Source: Capitulum mitella
Lineage: Eukaryota; Arthropoda; Thecostraca; Pollicipedomorpha; Pollicipedidae
DNA: 64,000 bases
Reading direction: 5' to 3'
Assembly (NCBI GenBank): GCA_030062745.1
Contig: CP099840.1
Location: 15,985,718 to 16,049,717, forward strand
Shown: piece after piece, positions 35,201-40,844 of the stretch
Layout: the number at the start of each line of letters is the position of its first letter
Numbering within the stretch: position 1 is the first letter of the stretch
Made by a program: the position numbers and the translations under genes
Notes under the pieces: generated by a model
What the model was told of the DNA's origin: nothing
Databases searched by the model: none
The model's input: the letters and a program-made list of their open reading frames with translations, nothing else

Positions 35201-35540
35201 GACCACGCCTCGCCAGACGCCGACGCCGACGCCGACGCCGCTGACCACCAGTAATTCGCTGACCAACTTTGGCGCGGTGGGCCCCGCGCCGGTGCGGCAG
35301 CGGCATGAGTCGAACCCGCCGCCGTGTAGCCTGCAGCGGCCGCAGCGGCCGCAGACGGGCGTCGGCTCGCAGTCGCTGACAACGCTGCCAACTGAGGAGC
35401 AGGAGGTGGTGTACACCTCGCTGGACCTAGCCAAGAACGATTCACCCGCCGGCCAGCCGCCTGCCGGCTCCCACAAACTGACGTACGCTAAAATCGACTT
35501 CGACAAGAGTGGGACGCCCAAAAACAAGCGAGACGGCTAG
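2083..35540 (+). CDS. chico: Insulin receptor substrate (IRS/chico) gene, 13 exons, 5' end missing
   Basis: This is the cytoplasmic docking protein that links activated insulin/IGF receptors to PI3-kinase and, through GRB2/SHP2-type sites, to Ras-MAPK. Exon join: 2083-2222, 3021-3172, 3668-3780, 22067-22310, 23027-23143, 23761-23873, 24201-24491, 25496-25645, 26065-26214, 30822-30996, 31227-31358, 32561-32762, 33885-35540. All junction phases agree and the joined frame is open for about 1,210 codons to TAG. Seen in order: PTB domain (about residues 1-100), Ser-rich linker, YxxM motifs near residues 339, 365, 427, 753, 795, 818, 838, 866 and 893, and a C-terminal pair of ITIM-like tyrosines near 1169 and 1193. 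Vertebrate IRS1 is about 1,240 residues including a PH domain. No PH exon was found in bases 1-2082, so it probably lies further left. Exon 4's ends are the least certain. Confidence 0.93.
2255..2412. repeat. 27-bp minisatellite in IRS intron 1
   Basis: About five to six imperfect copies of a 27-bp unit of the form TGGTCAGGTCAGGCGCCCTA-CCAGAGG begin about 30 bases after the exon 1 donor. The open frames across it are repeat artefacts. Confidence 0.85.
3021..3172 (+). CDS. chico: IRS exon 2 of window: second half of PTB domain
   Basis: The acceptor is TGTGTCGCAG and the donor GTAAAT. The frame reads FTTIRGCRHMECFFWMEVGR and then AGEIYMQLEERIYAQNMHEVM. It aligns with the IRS phosphotyrosine-binding half-domain, including the IR-G and EVGR arginines that contact the receptor NPxpY phosphate and the AQNMHE helix that packs over the peptide. 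A TAA follows immediately if the donor is not used, so splicing at GTAAAT is needed. The exon leaves two bases. Confidence 0.93.
3668..3780 (+). CDS. chico: IRS exon 3 of window: Ser-rich post-PTB linker
   Basis: The acceptor is CTGTTAACAG. One base completes the split codon (Asn), then SRSSESDSQSTEPRPRAPST follows and later PISVKGRRNTYS. The PISV-x-x-RR core resembles the segment just after the PTB in vertebrate IRS1. The donor GTGAGA at 3781 is preferred to a weaker GTCGCC at 3760; both leave one base, so the frame is unaffected. Confidence 0.78.
3840..4190. repeat. Degenerate ~45-bp minisatellite at start of IRS intron 3
   Basis: Seven to eight imperfect units built on CCCATCCCAGAGCCAGCACC followed by CATCGCTCCCGGCCCCC. 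The array begins about 60 bases after the exon 3 donor. Long open frames on both strands here (including one of 249 codons on the minus strand ending upstream) are largely products of the repeat. Confidence 0.85.
4191..7209. other. IRS intron 3, part: no recognisable feature
   Basis: No gene or repeat structure was recognised, apart from an AT-rich TATACATATA block at about 4850-4920 and scattered GGTCA/TGACC words (for example 5500-5560 and 5920-5960). Confidence 0.4.
7210..8565 (-). mobile_element. TTAA element family 1, copy 2, complete (with nested insertion)
   Basis: It begins TTAACCC and ends CCGGGAATAGGGTTAA, so it has inverted ends and a TTAA at both sides, the hallmark of piggyBac-type transposition. 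It has no transposase ORF. The interior shares the same blocks as copies at 44 and 62 kb in reverse orientation. A 127-bp retroposon-like insertion lies at 7652-7778. Near the right end a G8 and a C12 run form a potential hairpin. Confidence 0.85.
7652..7778 (+). mobile_element. Short retroposon (SINE-like) nested in TTAA element copy 2
   Basis: The insert ends in TAACTCACAAACAAACAAAC (a CAAA tail) and is flanked by a 10-bp direct repeat GTAGAAGAGT at 7642-7651 and 7779-7788. Sister copies of the host element have the uninterrupted site (GACGTAGAAAGGTGCCCTC in the same orientation), so this is an insertion. A simple tail plus target duplication indicates LINE-type mobilisation. No A/B box pair was recognised. 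Confidence 0.8.
11030..11523 (+). pseudogene. BEL/Pao protease domain remnant
   Basis: The frame 11030-11317 carries FALLDSGAQISLC, the retropepsin active-site motif in its BEL/Pao form (ALLDSGSQxSL). After a stop, 11339-11523 carries VERLEIGG and MKIVLGVDIMEAVM, matching the conserved post-protease IDVLIGAD(L/V) block. At least one frameshift or stop separates them. Confidence 0.82.
11688..12066 (+). pseudogene. BEL/Pao reverse transcriptase N-terminal remnant
   Basis: It contains EDDRHAEQLLQDATRWCGDR, LERLNAWNDR, NEYVTKLKPEDLER, then a stop, then RRRWFLLHHAIVSKNKP. This is the segment just before the RT palm in BEL/Pao elements (WYLPHHxVxxxxKPGKxRVV). The catalytic YVDD region is absent. 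Confidence 0.85.
12385..12620. repeat. ~33-bp minisatellite in IRS intron 3
   Basis: About seven imperfect units of the type GGCCAGTAGCTGCACTGACT-GGTCTGGTGAT. The CCTGGTGATATGGCCAGT core also occurs once near 4360. Open minus-strand frames over this region are repeat artefacts. Confidence 0.8.
12621..13846. other. IRS intron 3, part: nothing recognised
   Basis: AT-rich sequence without ORFs or clear repeats. Confidence 0.4.
13847..14659 (+). mobile_element. TTAA element family 1, copy 3, 5'-truncated
   Basis: It shares GCTTTTTTGGCTTCTGCTAG, the TGACCT-rich block, CCAAAAACGTTG and the right end GGGATAGGGTTAA with complete copies. The left end is missing: similarity starts near 13847. Confidence 0.82.
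14660..18440. other. IRS intron 3, part: no gene recognised
   Basis: A G10 run occurs at about 14770, poly-T at about 17770, and two short segments with gene-dead palindromic style (GGGGAGGGGGATTGGACCCCC at 16607 and CCGGAAAACCTCCGG at about 17430) followed by similar GATTTCCA/GAAATCCATG words. These may be small repeat fragments. Confidence 0.35.
18455..18945 (-). pseudogene. Unidentified GC-rich coding-like segment
   Basis: Unlike its AT-rich surroundings, this block reads like coding sequence on the minus strand but in two frames: NPSRLVEQLWQQRKYQWLN and AARNAQMAHPGSIMMKLGND in one, then EMAYLKRLISDQLEQLVHSR in another. A stop separates the first frame from the second, so it is either two exons of an antisense gene or a frameshifted relic, perhaps of a transposon gag. 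No family was recognised. Confidence 0.35.
18946..21000. other. IRS intron 3, part: nothing firm
   Basis: Contains a twice-repeated GTGACGAGCTCCGGGGTCGC unit near 18970-19010, a doubled CACGTATAATGTATATATTT unit at 19433-19481, and a doubled GTCGGCAGATCTGGGG with GTTAACCCC palindromes at about 19976-20055. No gene seen. Confidence 0.4.
21003..21425. repeat. ~61-bp minisatellite near end of IRS intron 3
   Basis: About seven units containing CTGATTGGTTGGTTCAGTTG, TCCTCAGTCGGG, a variable (GGGGGT)n run and GGGTCTGGAGCGCC. The G-rich part may form G-quadruplexes. All ORFs across it are repeat-derived. Confidence 0.85.
22067..22310 (+). CDS. chico: IRS exon 4 of window: Ser/Pro-rich linker with Akt-type site
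   Basis: The two bases after acceptor CGCCGACAG complete the Ser codon left by exon 3. The frame then reads NNSSQASMSTISVSTSPGRD, SVPSRPRTASESNGH and RQSSVNGSSPPG. RPRTAS fits the RxRxxS Akt consensus, and RQSSVNGS resembles the RPASVDGS region of vertebrate IRS1. An alternative acceptor in the same phase lies at 22106. The donor used here (GTTGAC at 22311) is non-consensus and was chosen because it is in phase with the next exon; GTATAG about 10 bases later is also in phase. Confidence 0.65.
23027..23143 (+). CDS. chico: IRS exon 5 of window: basic His-rich linker
   Basis: After acceptor CACTGCAG one base completes a codon, then HDKHHARVRPGADGRPHAVH and TAGSPPNPSSPF are read. The His/Arg-rich stretch sits where vertebrate IRS1 has its THAHRHRGSARLH segment. 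The donor CAG/GTCAGT is also the first unit of the 31-bp repeat that fills the next intron. The exon leaves AG. Confidence 0.78.
23144..23725. repeat. 31-bp minisatellite filling IRS intron 5
   Basis: About 18 units of GTCAGTCACTGATCCGCAGC followed by AGTGTGGTCAG. The array starts exactly at the exon 5 donor, and most early units repeat the donor context CAGGTCAGT. Units degrade toward the acceptor at 23760. Nearly the whole 617-bp intron is repeat. Confidence 0.92.
23761..23873 (+). CDS. chico: IRS exon 6 of window
   Basis: A strong pyrimidine-rich acceptor (GCTCTTCTTTGCAG) precedes C, which makes Ser with the AG left by exon 5. The frame then reads PASVDSNSSYSMDDHVPM and ends EEAGDYPP. It resembles the ASVSGSPSDGGFISSDEYG neighbourhood of vertebrate IRS1. 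The donor is GTACGG and the exon leaves one base. Confidence 0.85.
24201..24491 (+). CDS. chico: IRS exon 7 of window: two YxxM docking sites
   Basis: The acceptor is CCCGCTGCAG and the donor a perfect GTAAGT. The exon encodes VDRTRTSAADLFDGG, a poly-Gly run (seven Gly), DESPYLAM and DDAYLPM. The two YxxM motifs are binding sites for the PI3-kinase p85 SH2 domains when phosphorylated. The Gly run is coded by GGC repeats and is likely variable between individuals. Confidence 0.93.
25496..25645 (+). CDS. chico: IRS exon 8 of window: YMPM docking site
   Basis: The acceptor GTGCCGACAG gives the two bases that complete Thr with the A left by exon 7. The frame reads TASQGHRGYHSRDPSSTEES, then GSDDGSYMPMKLG. 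YMPM in an acidic/Ser context is the classic IRS PI3K site (compare DDGYMPM in vertebrate IRS1). The donor is GTAGGC and the exon leaves one base. Confidence 0.9.
26065..26214 (+). CDS. chico: IRS exon 9 of window: degenerate docking tyrosine
   Basis: The acceptor is GTGTTCCGGCAG. The frame reads DVSHSRGSSVAEPDGYMAAK, then SAYVDVQPGKRTSKISD. PDGYMAAK looks like an IRS repeat in which the +3 Met has been replaced by Ala, so it would not be a strong p85 site. The donor is GTACGG and the exon leaves one base. Nearby AGs are out of phase with exon 8. Confidence 0.82.
26215..30821. other. IRS intron 9 (4.6 kb)
   Basis: Apart from the 27.7-kb minisatellite, nothing coding was recognised. A C10 run lies at 30181 and a (TGTGTC)n run at about 30760-30795 just before the exon 10 acceptor. 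Confidence 0.45.
27697..27888. repeat. 19/24-bp minisatellite in IRS intron 9
   Basis: Eight to nine units of CAGATGATTGCTGGTGTGG with or without the extra bases CTCGG. Translated frames give repeated MIAGVAR or DDCWCGS and are artefacts. Confidence 0.9.
30822..30996 (+). CDS. chico: IRS exon 10 of window
   Basis: The acceptor is GGCGCGGCAG, just after a (TGTGTC)n run. The frame reads DSYAEVSPASSCSLTSGTPQ, then APLTVLTPPAES and AAERHN. SYAEV corresponds to the VSYADM tyrosine of vertebrate IRS1, and the RHN/RHS segment to its RRRHSS stretch. The donor is GTGCGC and the exon leaves AG. Confidence 0.85.
31227..31358 (+). CDS. chico: IRS exon 11 of window: Akt-type RxRxxS site
   Basis: The acceptor is GACACAGACAG and the donor GTGAGA. 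It encodes SMRTRASSLGSRLSQALMPR and RDRSESDSNSTERPSTGEPG. RTRASS fits the basophilic RxRxxS kinase consensus, a usual feedback-phosphorylation site type in IRS proteins. It leaves AG, which the next exon completes to Ser. Confidence 0.87.
31359..32560. other. IRS intron 11
   Basis: No repeat or gene recognised. A short GACTAACTA repetition occurs at about 32210-32240. Confidence 0.4.
32561..32762 (+). CDS. chico: IRS exon 12 of window: basic Ser-rich segment
   Basis: After acceptor GTGCCCGCAG the frame reads SSAPPCGSPSLSSSLDSTVT, SLKEYYRRRRKGSELRE, RHRPRSNSQSSQGSDK. YYRRRRKG is a strongly basic patch after a double Tyr, and RPRSNS is another RxRxxS site. The donor is GTCAGC and phase is 0. 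A longer overlapping ORF in another frame is a shadow. Confidence 0.86.
32920..33390. repeat. 32-bp minisatellite in IRS intron 12
   Basis: About 14 units of GTTTGGGCTCAGGTGTGCCC followed by CGGGTACCGTTT, alternating CTCAGG and CTCCGG variants and decaying rightward. Open frames of up to 211 codons exist in all three plus frames because the unit has no stop codon; none is a gene. Confidence 0.93.
33529..33565. repeat. 14-bp perfect inverted repeat in IRS intron 12
   Basis: AATAACTGGACTCG at 33529-33542 and CGAGTCCAGTTATT at 33552-33565 are exact reverse complements around a 9-base loop. A further partial copy (AATAACTGGAT) lies at about 33497. Confidence 0.75.
33885..35540 (+). CDS. chico: IRS terminal exon: six YxxM sites and C-terminal ITIM-like pair
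   Basis: After acceptor CTCCCCAG the frame starts THSGWRYLFKRRDKK and stays open for 551 codons to TAG 35538. It carries DYLVM, RYMPM, DYLTM, DYVNM, DYLAM and DYLQM. DYVNM also fits the GRB2 pYxN consensus. The C-terminus has EVVYTSLDLAK and, 24 residues on, KLTYAKIDFDK. These match the LNYIDLDL and SAYASI tyrosines of vertebrate IRS1, which bind the tandem SH2 domains of SHP2. The linker is rich in Ser, Ala and Pro and includes RRRRSKRR and a (TP)n run. No AATAAA was noticed in the kilobase after the stop. Confidence 0.95.
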   Translation, partial: THSGWRYLFKRRDKKNGSVPVDVPAWSGSPTVAHGSRSPGPADASAHPPRHPEPDTAYMATATRSAGGGGGGNRRRRSKRREQPPAANYTDDDYLVMGPIHLDEETSSGSQADSLKRRRPAGRKAVAADDDDEPRYMPMEPAVRPVPVSSPLASPSGDYLTMDMNVRCTSTPAISAGDYVNMKIGAVTAAAPSVTPAAAAPASSSDYLAMTPRALAAPATSSAAAAAASATGDYLQMVSSGRPSVVPAVQRSQSARTSAEREPERQPAFGGRDPDTYFAVEVSARPVSALLAVQTEPANAERRKSDTAPLGERRGTGAGKVQRKNSSGGAGGGLLRKLDAMNPRAMFRSLSQRGKKEARQSPSEWRQTPPLDRSRSWLGSSQSLSSSSSIQEESESAEAAACGRPVVGAVEPESRLCSVSPCGSVASVTPRASLSGSQATTPRQTPTPTPTPLTTSNSLTNFGAVGPAPVRQRHESNPPPCSLQRPQRPQTGVGSQSLTTLPTEEQEVVYTSLDLAKNDSPAGQPPAGSHKLTYAKIDFDKSGTPKNKRDG

Positions 35541-38500
35541 TGGTCGTCGCTGTCGGCCGCGGCCGGCGCGCTGGTCAGTCGTGCTGGCCGCCGCCGAGGC
35601 TGTCTCGCCGGGCGGAGAGCTGCAGTGGCGAGCTGCGACGCTGCGCGCGGGTCCTGGCCGCCGCAGTGTCCCGCGCTGAGCGCCGCGAGCTACCTCAGCC
35701 AGTCGCCTGGCGCCGCTTACTCGTATTTTACCCAAGTATTTTGTTATTTTGTATACCAGTTTATTTAAAAATGATCGTGCTGCACTAAAGTGTCGCCCTA
35801 GATTGGCGGGCGGGACTTACAGAGCGAAAACAATTGCGTCGGCCTGGACTACAGAGCTTCGTGTTCGGCGTAGTGTGCGGTGGTGGCGTGGCGTGTGAAC
35901 GGCGAACTCCTCCGGTGCCGGCCGTGCTGGGGGTCACGCCAGCGCGCAGGTCGCCGCGTCCGCGTGCGCCCCGCTCCCTGCGTCTGCGTCTGGCTTTAGG
36001 TGTGCCGTTGTAGCCATCTTTAAACCATGTGCCGTGTCCGTTGTTAGTACCAAGCCCGGGGCGCTGGTCGTCGTAGCGTGGGGTCGAGGGTGGCTGCCTG
36101 CTCTGGGGATCTGGCACTGTCGGCGCCGACTGCCAGCCGGTAGACGGGGCGGGCCGCAGTCTGGTCGCGTCTGTTACTGTTGTCGGCGGCTGCGTGTCGT
36201 GTGCGCTCAGTGGCGGCGGCCGAGTGCCGCTTCTGGCTGCGAGTGGACGTGGCAGCGGCGGCTCAATTAGGATCGGCACCGCGGCCTGCGGCTGCCGGCT
36301 GGTGCCGTGTCGCCGGCCGGTCTGGCCGACTCGGGTACGGCTGCCGGCTGGCGGCTGGCGGCTGGCGGCCGCTGCGCCGGCCGCCGCTTGTCCCTTGTCC
36401 GTGTCCTCGCGGAACGGGCACGTTTGTGGTTTTACCGCTGTTATGTAAGGATCATATCAGTGTTGTTTTACACGTTTGTTGAAAGTCTTATTTGCTCCGT
36501 TCGAGACGCTGCTAGTCATTTGTGGTCTTGTTCGGCATCGCTTGGCCCGCCCGTTTTACCAACCGCGTCATTTAACTAACACCTGGCATGTATTGTGCAT
36601 AGATAATTATTTTAATACAGAAGTGATAGATCGGACTTATTGACGGTTGGTTGTGGATGGCAGTTGTCGAAAATATGGCGTATGATAAGGTCGAAGTAAT
36701 GCTGATTACTGTACGGTTGTGTTGTATGGAACACGGTGCGTTAACCATCAACAGTACAGGAGTGCTGGCTGGTGCAACCATCCGCTCCCGGCCACCACGC
36801 ACGGCATTTTCACATCAAGGTCCAAAATGAGCAAAACACCCGATCGCCCGGAAATTCGCCGTACTGTTTTAAAAAAATTGGCTTGGAACTGTTTGACTTA
36901 TTCTTCCAAAATCTGAGTTCTTTTTTGGAACATGAGCATGGAAAGGAAACATGAAAGCCGTGATCTGTTTTTCGAGGCCATGTCATGGGTAAAATGATAG
37001 GCCACGGTCCGGCATCGAATGTACAGCAAACCAGCGGCGGCGCAAGGCCTCTGCAACGTGTGAAGCACTATCATGGCTGTGTACTTCGTGAAGGGGATGC
37101 AGATAATGGCTGGCCAGACGAAGTTTTTTACCCGAATTCGGTCACATGTTAGTGGGGAGGAATCCAGATGTTTTGCAGAGGTGATGTCTTTAAAAAAATG
37201 GTGTAGACTGTAGTGACCAATCCTCATTGGCATGCATCATTTTTATGTAGTTTTTAGCCAGTTTTTCTAGTATATAAGCTTACTTTAGATTGGACACAGA
37301 TGTTTAGCTTCTCTAGGTTTTGGCCTATTTGTAGCGGATTGGATCCGGATTGGGTCAGCCTTGGAGAAAATTTGTGGATTTCGATTGGATTTATTCAGTG
37401 GAAGTTATTCAGCCTAGCTGGATATACGGACTGGATCGGATCGAAATGGATTTATCCGTTTCGTACTCTTGTTCCGATGGCCGCGCTTCTGGTCCACTCG
37501 TCCGCAAATGGTTTGCGTACGCGGGACATCAGCGACTCGGCAAGGTTGCTGGTTGCTTGTGGCGTAAACAACAAGTCTGGCTGCCCTACTCTACGACGTC
37601 AGCTGTCTTGACCAATGCGATGCGGACATTTGGCAGTGACACTTCATCGCATTAATTACATTTTCTTGTTCCTAAACAACTGCAGTAGAAGTTTTTGCAG
37701 TTGTCATGGCCCAAAACATGGAATGACGCGTTTCCGAAACCATTAGCAAGGTCTGGCACATTCTGCTGGGGAACGCTTACCACCTTCACTTTTCAGTGCG
37801 TTATGTTATATCATTGTCCGAACTGTCTCCGTCATTTTTTATGTTCTAGAAACAGAGAAGACGAGTCTCAGTATGCTGTGGTGATCTTGCAAAACCCCGA
37901 AGTGTAGCCTTTCGTCAGGAACATCCGGACTGGGGGACGGCCCTCCATGAAGTCGCCGGCTCTCAACTCAAAATCGTGCCAGTGGAGGTGGGGAGGAGTC
38001 AATGGAAACGGGAAATATGCGTGAAAAATGGCTTTTGGATACTGGAATGTTAGAATGCACGGCATGCTAGGTGGAACACAAGACGTTCCAGTAATAAAAT
38101 GTTCAAACCACAATATAAAAGGTCTGCTGACAGACAAATATTCCTACGGAATAAACCCATATAGGGATAGGCACATTGTTTTGGTCTGTAGCATGTTTTA
38201 CCGCGCAAATAGCAAATAACTTTTATCCTGGGCATTAGGTACTAGCGACACTACGACTCTTCGGTGGTCTGAACATACGAATTACGAGTAGGTAGCCAGG
38301 AAAGCGGCGAGACTGAACATTAAAAATAGATGTATCCTGCGATTACTCGTATCGAGGCATGGCAAAAAACAGTAAATCGACATAGTCATCATGATATTCT
38401 TGAACACTATTCTGAACACAAGTGTCAGCCTCCCTTGATTGCATCAAAACAGCGCAGCAATATTGAAAGCGATGGCTTACCCAGGATTCCGCCAAGGAAT

Positions 38501-38586
38501 GAGAGGCCTGGTGTGCTAGTTTGTTGCACAGCAAAAGCGAAAGATGTTGTAACGGCCATTGCCAGTCGCTTCCGCCACCCACGTTC
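35541..38586. other. IRS 3' UTR and downstream flank
   Basis: GC-rich to about 36450, then AT-rich. No AATAAA was noticed in 35541-36700, so the mRNA end is not fixed. A 164-codon minus-strand frame at 35785-36279 lacks family features. A (GGAT/GGATT)-type run occurs at 37330-37450. No other gene was seen. Confidence 0.4.
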
Positions 38587-38587
38587 C

Positions 38588-38820
38588 CTCTGCCGAGAGG
38601 TGACCTTCAGCCGGGCGGCGATAGCAGGCCGCGGACCGAGGGCCGGCCGGACATCGACCGTCTTCCTCTGCCGAGAGGTGACCTTCAGCCGGGCGGCGAT
38701 AGCAGGCCGCGGACCGAGGACCGGCCGGACAACGGCCTCTTCCTCTGCCGAGAGGTGACCTTCAGCCGGGCGGCAACAGCAGGCCGCGGACCGAGGACCG
38801 GCCGGACATCGACCGTCTTC
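38588..38820. repeat. Three 78-bp tandem repeats
   Basis: Units start at 38588, 38666 and 38743 with CTCTGCCGAGAGGTGACC and include GGCCGCGGACCGAG and CCGGCCGGACA. Very GC-rich in an AT-rich flank, which suggests a captured GC-rich fragment or an old exon piece later duplicated. The frames through it give repeated REVTFSRAAIAGRGPR. Confidence 0.9.
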
Positions 38821-39968
38821 GAAACGTATCACAGAATCGCTCGGTGTCCCTCCAGAGCAAATAAAATTGGAGAAAATGATCGTGGATAGTCCGCCTTTAA
38901 TTTGGGTCGTATGGTTTTTGTTTTTATTCTTTTGTTGTTTTATACCCACCACTGTCAAGGCATCCGGAGACTAAAATCAGATAACACGTTCCCTTTTGGT
39001 AAAGGTTGACAGCATTTCAACGCTAATTCAGGGACATGAAGGGATTATGCTACATATTTCCGTACATTTCTCTGGCTCACAACGCCTTTTTAACGCCTCG
39101 GCTCCTGAAATGAGCCATTTACGGGAAGCTGACGACGATCCCCACTTGGCACGTTACATAATTTACGAATGTTCCCGGACCTTGCGTATGCTCCTGGAAT
39201 CAAAGCATTGTATCATTAATTTTTATTTCTTAGAACACATTCCAACAAAGACCGAGAGTACCGGTCTGCACAGGCGTAACTTTCTGTACTTTTGTATGTA
39301 ATGGCAAAAATGCCGAAAATGAGATTGGTATCATACCAGTACTATACACACCAAATAAATACGCAGTATGTACCAAAAACGAGATTGGTATTGAAAGGCC
39401 ATTCCAATATTTCAACACTATTTGATATTTTCCATTGGAAGAAATAAAATTTTATCCCGAAAATGGCAAGCAGTATCAAAAGACGTACAGGAAAATACGA
39501 CGCAAAACCACTAAAATATAACCTGCATTACTATATTGCATAATGACGTACTTTGAAGAACAACCATTTATCTGGCGATCGGTCTAAATTTGGGGGACCT
39601 TGACATCTATTTTGACCAAGAATGGAATCATATGTCTGTAGCGTATGGATGATCTACTGTAAAAAGATGGGGTCCTTCCGGACTCGGACCTTACCACGAC
39701 ACCAACCAGCGCGTCGCACCGCCAAGCGCCGTTCCACCCTCCACCGTGAGCTGTCGGCCGAACTCGTCACGGGGAGCCAAAAGCACCGGTATCGCCGTTT
39801 CGCTCGCCTGCCGCACGGTCGTTACGTGCGACCCGGTACACACACATGTGTTGCGCTCACCGCAGAGTAGTCCCGGCACCCCGCACTAAGGAGAAAGATA
39901 ACTGATCTCTAGTATCCCATGTATTCACTAATTACACATATATAGGACGTAAATTGCTTACATATTGT
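38821..39968. other. Intergenic, nothing recognised
   Basis: AT-rich with a doubled ACGAGATTGGTAT/GAGATTGGTATCATACC motif near 39317-39390. A short GC-rich stretch at 39690-39860 is open on both strands but resembles no family. Confidence 0.35.
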
Positions 39969-40134
39969 CTAGAACCAAAAACAAAACCAGTTTCGAACGC
40001 TATTCGTCACAAGCTTTCCAACGGTGTGCTTATTTTTATCGTGCGACCAATCGTTCGTGAGTTAGAGGGGGCGGCCAATTGCCTCCCCCCAGTCGGGCAT
40101 GATCGTAACCGACTGACGGTCGTGCGCGGGTTAA
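39969..40134 (+). mobile_element. TTAA element family 2, copy C, right-end fragment
   Basis: It shares CACAAGCTTTCCAACGG, GTGTGCTTATTTTTATCGTG, CGTGAGTTAGAGGGGGCGGCC with copies A and B and ends GCGCGGGTTAA. Only the terminal 166 bases are present. Confidence 0.75.
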
Positions 40135-40346
40135 TGAACATGATTTTGTTGGAAAAGCCGTCGTCAGATTAGCAGGACATACTTTTTTGGAATTAGGTTC
40201 ATTTCAAAGCTTCAGAGGTCAGGCACGTCTTGATCTCTGAAGACAGAGGTAGACGTCTTGTACATGGCTCCAAAGGTATAAAGCAGTAAGTAGGCCGCAT
40301 TTCACCACGTAATGCAGCAAAAGAACATTTAGGCCACACTGTTGGA

Positions 40347-40844
40347 ATGATGGAACCATTCGCCTGGTATAAATTACAGGTTCCCGTGTGCACGATCTTC
40401 AACGAAGCTGTTCAATGCGTGGCATTGCAGGACACGTATAACAGGTGGCTTTTAAGACGCTGCGCAAATCCTAACGAGTCCACAGTGAGCCCCATCTATA
40501 CCGACGCCACCGAGACGTTCAAAGCCCCGCTGCTACCTCCCCTCTCCCCACGTTACGCACCCGTCCCTCTCAGCCGGTGGCTGGCTCCGACCCGCCTGCA
40601 ATTTATTTTGACGTCCGTGGCCCCGGCACCGGCTGCGCGGGACGTGGCAGATCCCCAGTGGCAGGCACGACTGGCAGTGTGGGTGACTGATCTGTTGAAC
40701 CCTGCGACGGCCTCAGTACTTGGGGAGAAAGAGGGCCCAGGGGTGACCAACATCCAGTCTAGCCTACTGTCTAGTCTACTTATTGCAGTCCCTCAAATTG
40801 CCAGTTTATTCATTTATATTTCTTGGTATTGTTTCCTTTATTAA
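40347..40844 (+). CDS. Unidentified 165-codon ORF (doubtful)
   Basis: An uninterrupted plus-strand frame from ATG with a GC-rich core at 40490-40740 (PLLPPLSPRYAPVPLSRW, DPQWQARLAVWVTDLLNPAT) between AT-rich ends. The core has exon-like composition; the last 30 residues are hydrophobic (SLLIAVPQIASLFIYISWYC). No family was recognised and no splice model is supported, so chance is quite possible. Confidence 0.15.
   Translation: MMEPFAWYKLQVPVCTIFNEAVQCVALQDTYNRWLLRRCANPNESTVSPIYTDATETFKAPLLPPLSPRYAPVPLSRWLAPTRLQFILTSVAPAPAARDVADPQWQARLAVWVTDLLNPATASVLGEKEGPGVTNIQSSLLSSLLIAVPQIASLFIYISWYCFLY

Noticed and set aside
34600-35527. Several minus-strand and off-frame ORFs of 90-142 codons
   Set aside because: Shadows of the GC-rich terminal IRS exon, rich in Arg/Ala/Pro as expected of antisense frames.
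35785-36279. 164-codon minus-strand ORF
   Set aside because: Low-complexity Pro/Arg composition in the GC-rich IRS 3' flank; no family match or conserved motif.
38330-38958. ORFs of 122-177 codons on both strands
   Set aside because: Extended by three 78-bp repeats without stops; no protein family recognised.
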